DNA from: Tigriopus japonicus
Taxonomy: Eukaryota > Arthropoda > Copepoda > Harpacticoida > Harpacticidae
DNA: 64,000 nt
Assembly (NCBI GenBank): GCA_010645155.1
Contig: CM021321.1
Span: 7,550,311-7,614,310, forward strand
Reading direction: 5' to 3'
The translations under genes were made by a program, and so were the position numbers. The notes beneath the pieces were generated by a model. The model saw nothing but the letters and a program-made list of their open reading frames with translations, was not told the DNA's origin and made no database searches. This document shows positions 23,659 through 33,321 of the stretch, one piece after another (within the stretch, counting starts at the first letter, position 1; every line of letters begins with the position of its first letter).

Positions 23659-25303
23659 CAGTCAGGGGCAAAAGTATTTGTAACGTGACGAGAAAACCAG
23701 AAAATCCTTTATATCCAATTAAATACTATGCTAAGACGTTTGTAAGAATGTAATATTTTTTTCCGATTAAGAATAATACCAGTTTCCCGCAATTGTTTTA
23801 TAAAAATGTCTGAAACTAACTTTTAATTATTAAAATTAAAATTTTAGATAGTGCAAAAGTATTCGTAACGCGCAAAAAAGTTAACAAAATAGGTTTATAA
23901 ACAGATTTTTCATCAGAAAAAATTGATCGAAAGATGTAGAACATTCTGGAAAGCCGGAGAAAAGTCATTTAGTCTCCTTTTTTCCAAGATTTTCTAGATC
24001 TTTCTTGGATCTTATAAATTTTACGGAATTGAACAATTGCTTCACAGTCAGCCAATCATGACCAAGGTCAAGGAGCTCGGCAAGGACTTGAAGTTGAAGA
24101 TAGTAAGTCTTCATCATGGAGGCAAGGGCTACAGAGCCATTTCGAAGCTTCTGGACATCCCGATTTCAACGATTCAGTACGTCGTGAAGAAGGCACAAAA
24201 GAACGGAACGGTTGAGAACCTCCCAAGATCCGGTTGTCCAAGGAAACTGTCAGCCAGACTTGAGAGGAAGATTGTGAGAGAGGTCACAAATAATCCTCGA
24301 ACAACGGCCAAGGACATCCGGAACAGTCTCAGTGAAAATGGATTGTCCATCTCGAGGTTTACTGTTGCTCGCTCACTTCACAAAGCAGGATTGAAGTCTT
24401 GTCGCCCACGGAAGACTCCCTTGCTCAAGGATAGACACTTGAAGGCTCGCTTGGAATTTGCCAAGAAGTACCTTGACAAGACCAGTGACTTTTGGTCTAG
24501 GATTCTTTGGTCAGATGAGACAAAGGTTGAGCTTTTTGGTCACAACGATGTTCAAAGGATTTGGCGACGTAAAGGAGAAGCGTTTCATCCAAAAACACCA
24601 TCCCTACGGTCAAGCACGGTGGAGGATCGATCATGTTATGGGGCTCCTTTTCCGCCAAAGGCACCGGTAACCTCGTGAGAATTCATGGGACAATGAAAAA
24701 GAAGACTATCGGGATATCTTGGCTGAGAATCTCCAGAGTTCAGCGCGGAAACTTCGGCTTGGTCGACAGTTCGTCTTCCAGCACGACAACGACCCTAAGC
24801 ACAACAGCATTTTGGTCAAGAAATGGTTGAAGGACAATCGGATTAAGGTCTTGGACTGGCCCTTCCCCCCTGTGAATCCGGACCTTAATCCAATTGAAAA
24901 CCTTTGGAGAGAATTAAAAGTCCGTATCCGTGCAAGACGTCCAAAGACAATTGACGAACTGGAGCAAATCTGTTATGAAGAATGGGCTAACATTCCTTCA
25001 GATGTATGTAAAAATCTTGTAAATGATTATAAAAAACGTCTCTTAAGTGTAATTCAGCAAAAAGGGCATTCAATAAACTATTGACAAAATGTTACGAATA
25101 CTTTTGCTCTTGGTCTAAAACATGTTCTGAGCAGTTTTTTAACCAAAATCTTGTAATGTTTTAAAAAGAAAAGTATCATGGCTTTTAAATGATAAAAGAA
25201 TAACTAAGGAGCAAAATGGTTCTTAAATGTATTTTTCAAAAATCGAGTATCATTTAAAAATCAATAAAATTTTCGAGGTTACGAATACTTTTGCTCCTGA
25301 CGG
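23659..25303 (+). mobile_element. Tc1-like DNA transposon with IR/DR ends, 1645 bp
   Basis: The ends are CAGTCAGGGGCAAAAGTATT at the left and a closely matching reverse complement at the right, flanked by TA on both sides (23657-23658 and 25304-25305). Each end has a second internal copy of the GCAAAAGTATTCGTAAC motif: 23851-23870 on the left and 25091-25113 on the right. Each lies so that an end arm spans about 212 bases. Paired direct repeats inside each inverted repeat are the IR/DR arrangement known from Sleeping Beauty-type Tc1 elements, where each is a transposase binding site. The transposase gene occupies the centre. The ends and target site appear intact, so the copy could still be mobilised in trans. 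Confidence 0.95.
24058..25084 (+). pseudogene. Tc1-family transposase, two 1-nt frameshifts
   Basis: This encodes the cut-and-paste transposase of the surrounding element. I start it at the first ATG, 24058; the frame is also open upstream without an ATG. The N-terminal part, about residues 1-115, holds the paired-like helix-turn-helix DNA-binding region. The catalytic triad is visible: Asp at 24514-24516 in WSDETK, Asp at 24791-24793 in the HDNDPKH motif, and Glu at 24896-24898 in NPIENLW. The last two are separated by 34 residues (DD34E). Translation changes frame twice. A run of five A at 24591-24595 and another at 24696-24700 each need one more A to keep the family reading frame. No other stop codon interrupts it, and the C-terminus ends normally at a TGA. 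Either this is a very young pseudogene or the assembly has homopolymer errors. Total length would be about 342 residues, normal for Tc1. Confidence 0.93.
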
Positions 25304-25305
25304 TA

Positions 25306-25759
25306 TGTTGTGTATTGGTTCAAAAGGGCTAAAATCTGGTAAGAACAATCGTCAAATGGTGTTTAAAGGGTCAAGTGTTTAAAAATGACCATAAAGTTTA
25401 AAAAGAGTTGAAATTGTCTCTCTTTACGGGTATTTTTTTATTTCTATGAATTTTAGTGTTACAGTTCCATGTGTAAAACGATCGAATGATGCTGACAGCA
25501 TCCTGGAAAATCGAATTCTACCGATAAAAGTGCTGCCCAAAGGTTTCATACATTTGGTATTTTACATAAGAACTTTTCTAATTAACATTATTTCATAATA
25601 TGTAAATGCTAATGCACTATATTAGTGTATTTGAATACTACGCAAATTATGATTAACTCTACAATCTTAGTGATTGTTACCGATGATGGACCAAAATGGG
25701 CACATTTAGAAACCAAATATTTCAAAGTTGTTTCATTTTATGTTAGTGCTTGAAAGTGC
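25306..25759. other. intergenic between Tc1 element and LINE remnant
   Basis: AT-rich sequence with no recognised feature. Confidence 0.4.
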
Positions 25760-26490
25760 TATTAACGACCTTGGAATAACAATGGAAGACAACGGGAAAT
25801 TTGAGAGACACATCCAATTGAATGTCAACTAGACCTATCAAATATGCGGTTGGATCTATCGCACATTTAAGTCAAGGGACCAATTCATAATGAAACCCTT
25901 TATAGGTCGATAGCCTAGCCACATTTGGAGTATGCCTTACCCCTCTGGGCGCCCCTAACAGCGTGAGGGATGAACAAAATTGAAAGCGTGCAACGGAGCT
26001 TTACTAGATCTATTGATGGCAAGAGCGGCCTAAATTTCTGGGAACGCTGCAAGGTTTTGGGTTTATACAACATTCAACGAAGGTATGAGCGTTACCTGAT
26101 TCTTTACCTTTTCAAATGTCTTCATGACCTGTGTCCAAACCCAAGAATAACACAGAGTCAAAACAATAGGGGAGGCATTACTTAAAATACGAGGTTCAGA
26201 ATTCATCCCATAGACAAACAACTGGTCAAGAACTTGAAGTGTTTCTCTGTCTTGAATCGAGAACTAGGCCATCATAACTTGTTCCCCAGTTCTCTCAGAC
26301 GATTTTTTAAATTAGATAACCCGTTGTTAAGTTTTAAACGCGATTTAGATTGTTTCTTACAATCTATATCTGACCAACCAAATGCTCAAGGTTGCCAGAG
26401 AGCGGCAAACTCAAATAAGCTGTGTGACCAAATATTATGTCAAACATAGCATGACTTACAGGGAATTGCATTCCTTGTATCGGTTAGAAA
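25760..26490 (+). pseudogene. non-LTR retrotransposon remnant, RT C-terminal region
   Basis: Conceptual fragments match the part of a LINE reverse transcriptase downstream of the palm. They include a GKFERHIQL segment near 25790, PHLEYALPLWAP at about 25917-25952, and the NIQRRYERYLILYLFKCLHDLCPNP region at about 26066-26143. The same landmarks, in the same order and with similar spacing, occur at 60130-60480. Stops and frame changes interrupt it, and everything upstream (endonuclease and RT palm) is missing, as expected for a 5'-truncated insertion. It ends with the GGAATTGCATTCC stem and TTGTA motif (26461-26480) shared with two other LINE 3' ends in the window. Confidence 0.75.
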
Positions 26491-26799
26491 TCCGAGAACT
26501 TAAAACATAAAAAATGGGCAAGGGAGAAAGGAAAAGATACCAAAAAATCTGAAGAAATTGAGTAAAGTAACTACCGTAAAGAACTTATCTTGAAAGTCTT
26601 TTGAATTTTGGGGGTAAACCTTCGATATTTTTTTGCAAATACTAGATCATGTGCAAATTTTGTTCAAGCTGATTTGGCAAGGGGGCGGAATGCGTTGAAT
26701 TTGTGAGGAAAATGTCGCCCTCACAACTGTTAAGCGCACAGTTACTGTGACCAAACATGTGAATCAATGTTTGATTCATCTTTTTGAAACTCGTTCTTG

Positions 26800-27280
26800 T
26801 TTATTTTTTATTGTTGTGGACACTCAAGCACTCCTAAAGGTGCATACAGAGAATGGTCATGACTTAATGATAAAAGAGAAAAAGAGGGGAAAAACACAGC
26901 TGGAGTTATCAAACCAATAATACAGATATATAAAAAAGCACACATTCAGGATAGTAAAAAAAAAACATATCAATTAACATTTGCATTCCGTAATGGAAAA
27001 AGAAAACCAACAGCCAAACGGGAGTCTTCCCACGTCAAAGCTGGTGTCTTAAAAACCGATTTAAAACCACCTCTTTGAGATGATGACGAAAATCCCGAAT
27101 ACTTTGACTATCATGTTTTTCGCAACCCAAGGCGTTCCATGGTCTTAAAACTCTCAAAGCAAAGCACCACTCCCTAATCATGGAGCGCACAAGAGGGATT
27201 TTTAAACTTGGTCCGGTCCTATGGGCACGTTCATGTGTCACGTGAAGCCACAAGTTATTTTTTGTCAATACATTTATTGG
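26800..27280 (-). pseudogene. non-LTR retrotransposon remnant on the minus strand
   Basis: The minus-strand frame at 27035-27268 has the pattern typical of the extreme C-terminus of LINE reverse transcriptases: basic residues, then RPWNALG, then a segment ending FRHHLKEVVLNRF. After its stop, about 230 bases of non-coding sequence run to an A/T-rich end near 26800 that reads CCACAACAATAAAAAATAAA on the minus strand, plausibly the 3' end. It differs from the plus-strand LINE family in the window. The call rests on a short motif only. Confidence 0.4.
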
Positions 27281-27818
27281 ATTATTGTTTGATTGTAACG
27301 CAAAAGATAAAATGTGAGTTCTTCTTATCAGTCAATTATTCAATAGTATTGGCAAAAAAGTTCCTAGTTGTAGTATTCAAATCCAAGGCATGGTTACCTT
27401 GTGACGTCTTCCGGCTTTCAAGAATGTGACCACTAGCAATAACAAAAAATGACCCAAAAACATTATTCAATTCCACATTTGATTCATCAATTGCAAGGTT
27501 GCCATTTGCCTGGTCACACTTTTCAAATGTTCCTGTACTTTTGTCCGCTCAACAGTTGACGACAAGTCACACGTTTTTACGATTACACTCCCTCTAGTAT
27601 TTAATATGTCTCAATGGAGTAAACCAAGGACTTGTCTAAGTTATAACGATCTCCACGGGTAAACGAATTGAATATAAGATTTTCAGACTCCTAAAACTTT
27701 GGGAATGCGAACGCTTATCATCTGATTATCCCACTTATCATCTGAATTATCATCATAAAAAATTTGGATTTTTCATGGATATAACCAAGGATGGCTCAAG
27801 CCAGGATTACTTTCAAAA
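27281..27818. other. intergenic, nothing recognised
   Basis: I find no gene or repeat end between the LINE remnant and the small MITE. Confidence 0.4.
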
Positions 27819-27820
27819 TA

Positions 27821-27914
27821 CACACTGGGTCCGATTAGTACAATGAAAATTCAACGGAACAATACATTTGTTGCAAAAACCTCACATTTTAGTACAATGA
27901 TCGGACCCAGTGTG
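27821..27914. mobile_element. 94-bp MITE, TA-flanked, Tc1/mariner-like
   Basis: CACACTGGGTCCGAT and its exact reverse complement form the ends, with TA outside each (27819-27820 and 27915-27916). The inverted symmetry continues beyond the TA on both sides (TTTCAAAATA against TATTTTTGAAA), so the true element may be about 20 bases longer. A decamer TAGTACAATG occurs next to each arm, as a direct repeat. There is no coding capacity. Confidence 0.65.
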
Positions 27915-27916
27915 TA

Positions 27917-30222
27917 TTTTTGAAATTCGTCCTGACGTACAGTGGTTCCTGATATAACTCACCACTAATTTGTCTATGCAGTTTTGTTTGAACTAGAGCA
28001 CTAGAATATGAATGCGGTCATAAAGTGCTCCTTCTAGCGGCAACAGCTCACACTTCCGATGATCCACATATATTTCAAGATAGCCATCGCCATACAAAAG
28101 TTTTGGGCAAACTAAAGCAGCGATTAGGTTTCAATCATAGCATCGTTAAGGAAAAGTTATGAGAGGCTGAGTGAATGTACCTTTGAAGTTCCGCAACGTA
28201 TTTGGACATCATATTGACGCAACTTTGCCATTTGGTCATTTTATTAGCTCACAATAACCTTTGTACTTGTAGTCAATCCGAATTATTGAAAGAGGCCATT
28301 CTAATGTGACATGTTCTGGGGAGTTAAATTAGAGCTTGCCTCTGCACTGTGTTCCAATGTACCAAACAGAGTGTTGCCGATTTCTTTTTAGTTACGGTGA
28401 AATGTTTTGTGAAGTAAAACTGTTTTTGGTATTTTGTAAAGAGTTGCCGTAATTAGAAGGACGCTTCTTTCGTGGTTTTTGAGAACTTAAGAGTTCACTT
28501 CTCGTTTTTTTCGATCGGTCCTAAAAAGGTCGACAAGAGATATTTTGGTGAAAGAAGGAACCCAAAAGTGTTCGACCCCAAAAAACGAGAAAGATATATT
28601 TTGGACCAAAAAACACTTGAAATTTTGACCCAAAACAATGACAAGTTGAAAGAAATGAAAACTTACTTTCCTGCCGTAAGAAAATGTCTACTTGAAGACA
28701 TTCTTTTAAATCTACATGAAGCAAAAAAATACTACCCCTTTTTGTCTCTCAGACTTTTTTGTATAAAGATAACTAAGAAGATTTCGGTGAAATTCAACTC
28801 CAGTTGATAATGTACAACATTTATGTAAGGGTATTTGTGTTTAATTCTCAAGCGTTTTGGAACCTTCAATTAAAAAAAATATTCGAACATTTTCACTTTT
28901 CATTCATTTCACGCTTTTGAATTGTTACTATTTTCATCAAAATCTATATTTTCGGTGCTCTTTAAAACATCACCAACAAACGAAAAAGATCAACCATGTA
29001 TTCACTCATAGATGGTTTTCCTCCAATGTGCGTGGATGACACCAGCCCTAAAAATGACAAGACAATCGTCCGGGTGAATGATTTTTACCACATTGGTGCT
29101 TTTTCAAAAGTGTTTATACCGCTACGTTTCGAATAAATCTCAATGTAATTAAATTCATGCGTCAGGTTTTTCGCTATTTTTGGCAAATTTTCGATGGTAC
29201 AAGTGAACAGAGTAAAAAAGCAAAGTTGAGTAATAATTATTATATTTATGAATAACTAGTTTTAAGAAATTCTTGTTGGTGACCGAAAAATGTATTCAGA
29301 ACTCAGTGTGTCTTGAAATAATAATGGCGTTGCTACAAGCGGACACGTTTTTTACATCTAACTTTGGTTGGATTAAGGTGCAAATGAGTATCAGATAAAG
29401 TGACCAAACGTTAACGATGGCTAATCCAAATACTACTAAAACAGAATGGAGAAAGATCACTGTAACGTTGGAATTTAAAGTCTATTTCGTATATTCATTC
29501 GTGTCATAGATTAACATAATAACTCCTTCCGTTTAGTTCGTTTGGGTGATAACTTGTTTATCTCTGGCTTCTTTCTTGAGCATCAATTTTACATACAGGA
29601 TCTGTTGCTGACTAGTTCCAATATAATTCGAAAGAAACAATGATGAAATGGGATTTGCAAGTGTCATAATAATAATAATAATAATAATAACCATGAGAAG
29701 AGTGATGGAAATCTTTAATGTTATGGTGTCGGTACTTAGTTGCCATAACAAGATCCAAACGAAGTGAGAATGCTGAGGATTTAGTAGGAAAGTGTGGCGT
29801 TAGTTAGATATCTTCATACTTTGTTGAGAAAGTATTTGATCATGAAAGTAATACTACTGAGCAACGAGGAACTCCATTTTGCTTCTTCTTCTTATTGTTG
29901 TTGTTCCCCTTCTCATCTGAAGGTTTGAACTCAAGCGATCGAATTGGTGAAAAGTGGAACTTGGAACCGAAAACGAGTCGCAAAGAAATTCTTGGTCACT
30001 TTGTTTGTCCGAGGATGAGCACAAACGGGGCATAGAACTAATACTGGCGCACATCAGCTAGGCTGCTCTCCACATGAGAACAGTTCCTTTCACAAAAGTG
30101 GTTTTACCAAAAGTCCGCATCTTCTTCCAACTCCATGAAATCAGACCAATGGCGAGTCTGTTCATGGCCAAATGTGCTTTGACTCTTGAACTAGTCTATA
30201 TTTGAATGTTTGGCCCTTGGGT
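27917..30222. other. AT-rich intergenic downstream of the stomatin gene
   Basis: The 28472-28807 plus-strand frame (111 codons, lysine-rich) has no recognised domain. An ATA trinucleotide run lies at about 29666-29690. The 3' untranslated region of the stomatin gene must begin just below 30223, but I could not fix its polyadenylation site. Confidence 0.4.
29666..29690. repeat. (AAT/ATA)n microsatellite
   Basis: About eight uninterrupted AAT-type units. The same type of repeat forms the tail of SINE copy C, but no SINE body is attached here. Confidence 0.85.
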
Positions 30223-33200
30223 TTAGTCTATTTTCTCATTCTTTTCCGAGGATTTCCCCATGAATTGCGACAGCAAATCGATAGGAAGTGGGAAAATGAT
30301 GGTTGAGTTCTTCTCAGCCGAAATCGAATTGAGAGTCTGAAAAAAAGAGAAGAAAGCCGAAATGTTTATGTATATCAATCACGCAACCTCGGAGTTCAAA
30401 TGGGGAATTGGCAATTTTTTCATTCTTCTCTGTAATATTTTAGATTTAGATTTGTGAGGAAATTCTAATTTCTGCTTAAACGTAATAGAGGGTATCACGA
30501 AGCGTAGTTAAAGTAGATCAAAGATCTTGTAGACTTCATTGCCATTATCTTCATAGACTTTTTGACAGTGGACAACCAACTAGTCGATTGGAACCATAAA
30601 ATTGATGGTAACCGAATCGGGACTCATGTCATTTCTTACTCAAATTAATTGATTTTGGGTTTCACAAGGTCAGATAATCCTTAAGTTTTTGGCTCAAAAA
30701 CGTACACATGGCAACACTGAGACGATTTCATATTCTCATATCATCCATAATTCATTTGCACTGAAATCTGACTTAACAACCATGTGGTTGGTTCCTTACC
30801 AAGAAGTCTAGATCCCTAAGATTTTATCTTTTTCGAAGTCAAAACTTTGTTACTGAAAACTGACCAACTAAAGTGAACCATATACGTAATCTGTGCAATA
30901 TTTTTTTTCTGGAAAAAGGAAGTCGTTCAAGTTGTAAGATTTGACTTAAATGAACACTCACTTGAAGATATCGCAGTTGAAGAGCTGCAGAGGATTCGGC
31001 AATCACCTCAGATGCCTCCTTAAGAGCCCTAGATGCCTTTTGCTCTCCTTCGGCTGCAATCACCTACAAATAACACACGAGCATCAATAAATATTGAGAG
31101 AATGCGATGAATCCTTCGATCACATCCTTGTTTGTTTGGCCTGATTGACCGTACAAACACATGGTTGAATGAATAGATGGATGGATTGACCATTGAGAAC
31201 GTGTTCTAACCTTTGCTCTGGCCTCTCGTGCAGCCTCGGCCTCTGCAGCCATGGCCCTTTGCAATTGAACTGGCAAACGTGCATCTTTGCTGAAGAGATC
31301 AAGAAGAGAAGAAGCATGGATTTAGTCAGGAGTTGATTGCGTTGATCTTATACTCTATCATAGCTTAACACCAAAGCAGGCAGGCCAACTCAAACGGAGA
31401 TGCGATTATTTCCAAGATCAGCTGGAGGGATAAAAATATGCAAGTACATTAAAAAAAAAAAGAGGATGGTCATCCAGCAATCCCGAGGCCGTTCAGTTTG
31501 GTGTCAAGCTTTTTGGAAAGTTATTATTCCCAAGAAATGGAAAAGAAGAAATGTATGATACTTAACATAAGACTTGGACATTTCTACAATGAGGCTCTAG
31601 CATAATAACTGAGGGATCAATAGTGTTAACCTGCTGCAGGTCAATACGAAGTTGGCAATGCATATCTTACAATAGAATAATACTCTTACAAATCATAAAC
31701 TCCTTTGGGAGAAATTGATGCGGTATCGGCGGAGGGAAGTGCCTCTTCCTTGGTCAAAGTACATGCAAGGGGTGGTCTCTATCTCTCAAGTCGTTCTATT
31801 TAGGTCTCTCTTGACCTTTTTACAATAGTCTTGGTTTTGACCCAGTTCCTCATTGCACAACCCGGCCACCCTGTTTTTCCCGCGCTTTGTAAAATTGCTC
31901 GCGGCTATACAAAGTGAGTCCGTTTACATGGTCGATATCTATTTGGAATAATACAACGCTATCTAGTTCGTATTGTACGTGGTAAAGTGGAAGAGTTCCA
32001 ACACATCAAGAGGATCAGAAGAAGCAAGCCCAGGAGCGCTTTGGCACTCGGTGGTTCATTAAAGCTAAACTCACATCTCGACCCTTTCCACTTTGATCCC
32101 CCAAGCTGCTGTGGCCTCGTCCAAGTTTGTCTGAAAATCAAGAGCAAGGTCAGTGTATGGCATCCCTGGAGCACTTACATTTCCACCCGCTCCACTTTGA
32201 TTCCCCAAGCAGTGGTCGCCTCATCGAGAACTACCTGCATGGACCCGGAGATGCTTTCACGGTCACTGAGGATCTCGTGGAGGTTCTTGGTACCCAAGAT
32301 GTTTCGCAACGTGGTCTGGGCTAAAAGTCGTGTGGAGTGATGCGCATTCTCCACATTGGCCACGGACACCGTGGCATTTGACACTCGATAGTAGACGACC
32401 GCATCCACAGACACCGTCACGGAGTCTTTCGTGAGGACCTAGACGTAAAAATAAAGAACATTGAATGGGCGTTTTTGAGAGGTTTGCGTTCCATTGTCTT
32501 ACCTCTTGAGGTGGCACGCCTAAAGTGATGGTACGCAAGTCAACCTTTTGATATGACTCGATGCAAGGAAGGACGAAGAATATGCCTGGAAACGAGATGG
32601 ACGAATATGAAGCACATCTGCACTTGGTTTCAACCTCATTTTGGCAAGGCGACTTTGTTTGGCTTGAACAACATTTGCATTTGACATCTGGTTCCTTAGA
32701 CCGGTGTGCCTTTTCTTCTAGGACGTGATCCATATCAAAAGCTTACCCACTGTGCCAACATCATCAACTTGAATTTGCCTCGCTAAACCCTCTCAACACA
32801 AAGTTCTGTGCCAATTTTCCCCCTCGACAATGTATTCAAGTGGGCCTTGTTCTTTTCAATACTGAAGGCAGTCAATTCTTACCGGGTCCTCTGGATCCTC
32901 CGGACAATAATCGACCGAGTCTGAATATAACCGCTCTCTCGTACTCTTGCACAACCTAAAAGAAGACAAACGCTCATTTTGGAGGACCTCATTTGTCGAA
33001 TAGTGAGGTCTGCGGATCATGGAGTTACCTTGAAACATACACACAATGAAAATGGCAGTGTGACAATGACCAATCCCCAAGAGATTGCAGTGAGGAGCCA
33101 TCCACAGAGTCCGATCCCACTGTCTGATTCATCGGCTGGAACAGAACCAAGAGAAAACCCGAGATTAGAATGGGTGCCAAGAGAACCATGTTCCTCGCTG

Positions 33201-33321
33201 TCTGTCAAGGCAATATCTCTGGGATGCGATAATGAGAGAACTTTGGCCCCGAACACCTACGCAAGTTCCATCCATCCATCGGGTCCCTGGAGAGTTTGAC
33301 TGACTTTTGCGAGTGGAACAT
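30223..33321 (-). CDS. stomatin (band-7/SPFH membrane scaffold protein), eight exons
   Basis: Stomatin is an integral membrane protein that oligomerises in cholesterol-rich membrane and modulates ion channels and transporters. Exons on the minus strand, all with GT-AG introns and matching phases: 33321-33261, 33135-33029, 32955-32883, 32585-32503, 32438-32179, 31289-31211, 31063-30962 and 30336-30223 (stop TAA). They total 879 nt, or 292 residues; human stomatin has 288. A hydrophobic hairpin lies at residues 31-55, with Cys31 and Pro48 at the positions of the known palmitoylated Cys and hairpin Pro. Then come VVQEYERAVIFRLGRL (57-72), the SPFH domain with VPPQEVLTKDSVTVSVDAVV, the VERVEIKDARLPVQLQRAMA segment, the coiled-coil AAEAEAAREARAKVIAAEGE region, and a C-terminal SAEKNSTIIFPLPIDLL. 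Exon 1 is the weakest part: its ATG at 33319-33321 was chosen because its phase joins exon 2. An upstream out-of-frame ATG exists near 33374. Confidence 0.93.
32075..32130 (-). CDS. duplicated alternative exon of the stomatin gene
   Basis: The intron after exon 5 holds a second copy of that exon's last 56 nt. It is preceded by TTTTCAG and followed by GTGAGT, and encodes TNLDEATAAWGIKVERVE plus two bases of the next codon. The corresponding 56 nt of exon 5 (32234-32179) encodes VVLDEATTAWGIKVERVE plus the same two bases, and begins at CAG/GTAGTT, itself a usable donor. Splicing from 32235 to 32130 and from 32075 to 31289 would keep the frame and swap one 56-nt version for the other. Both versions keep the WGIKVERVE core conserved in stomatins, and the differences are mostly conservative, which suggests selection and not decay. 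Including both copies would shift the frame. No transcript evidence is available here. Confidence 0.7.
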
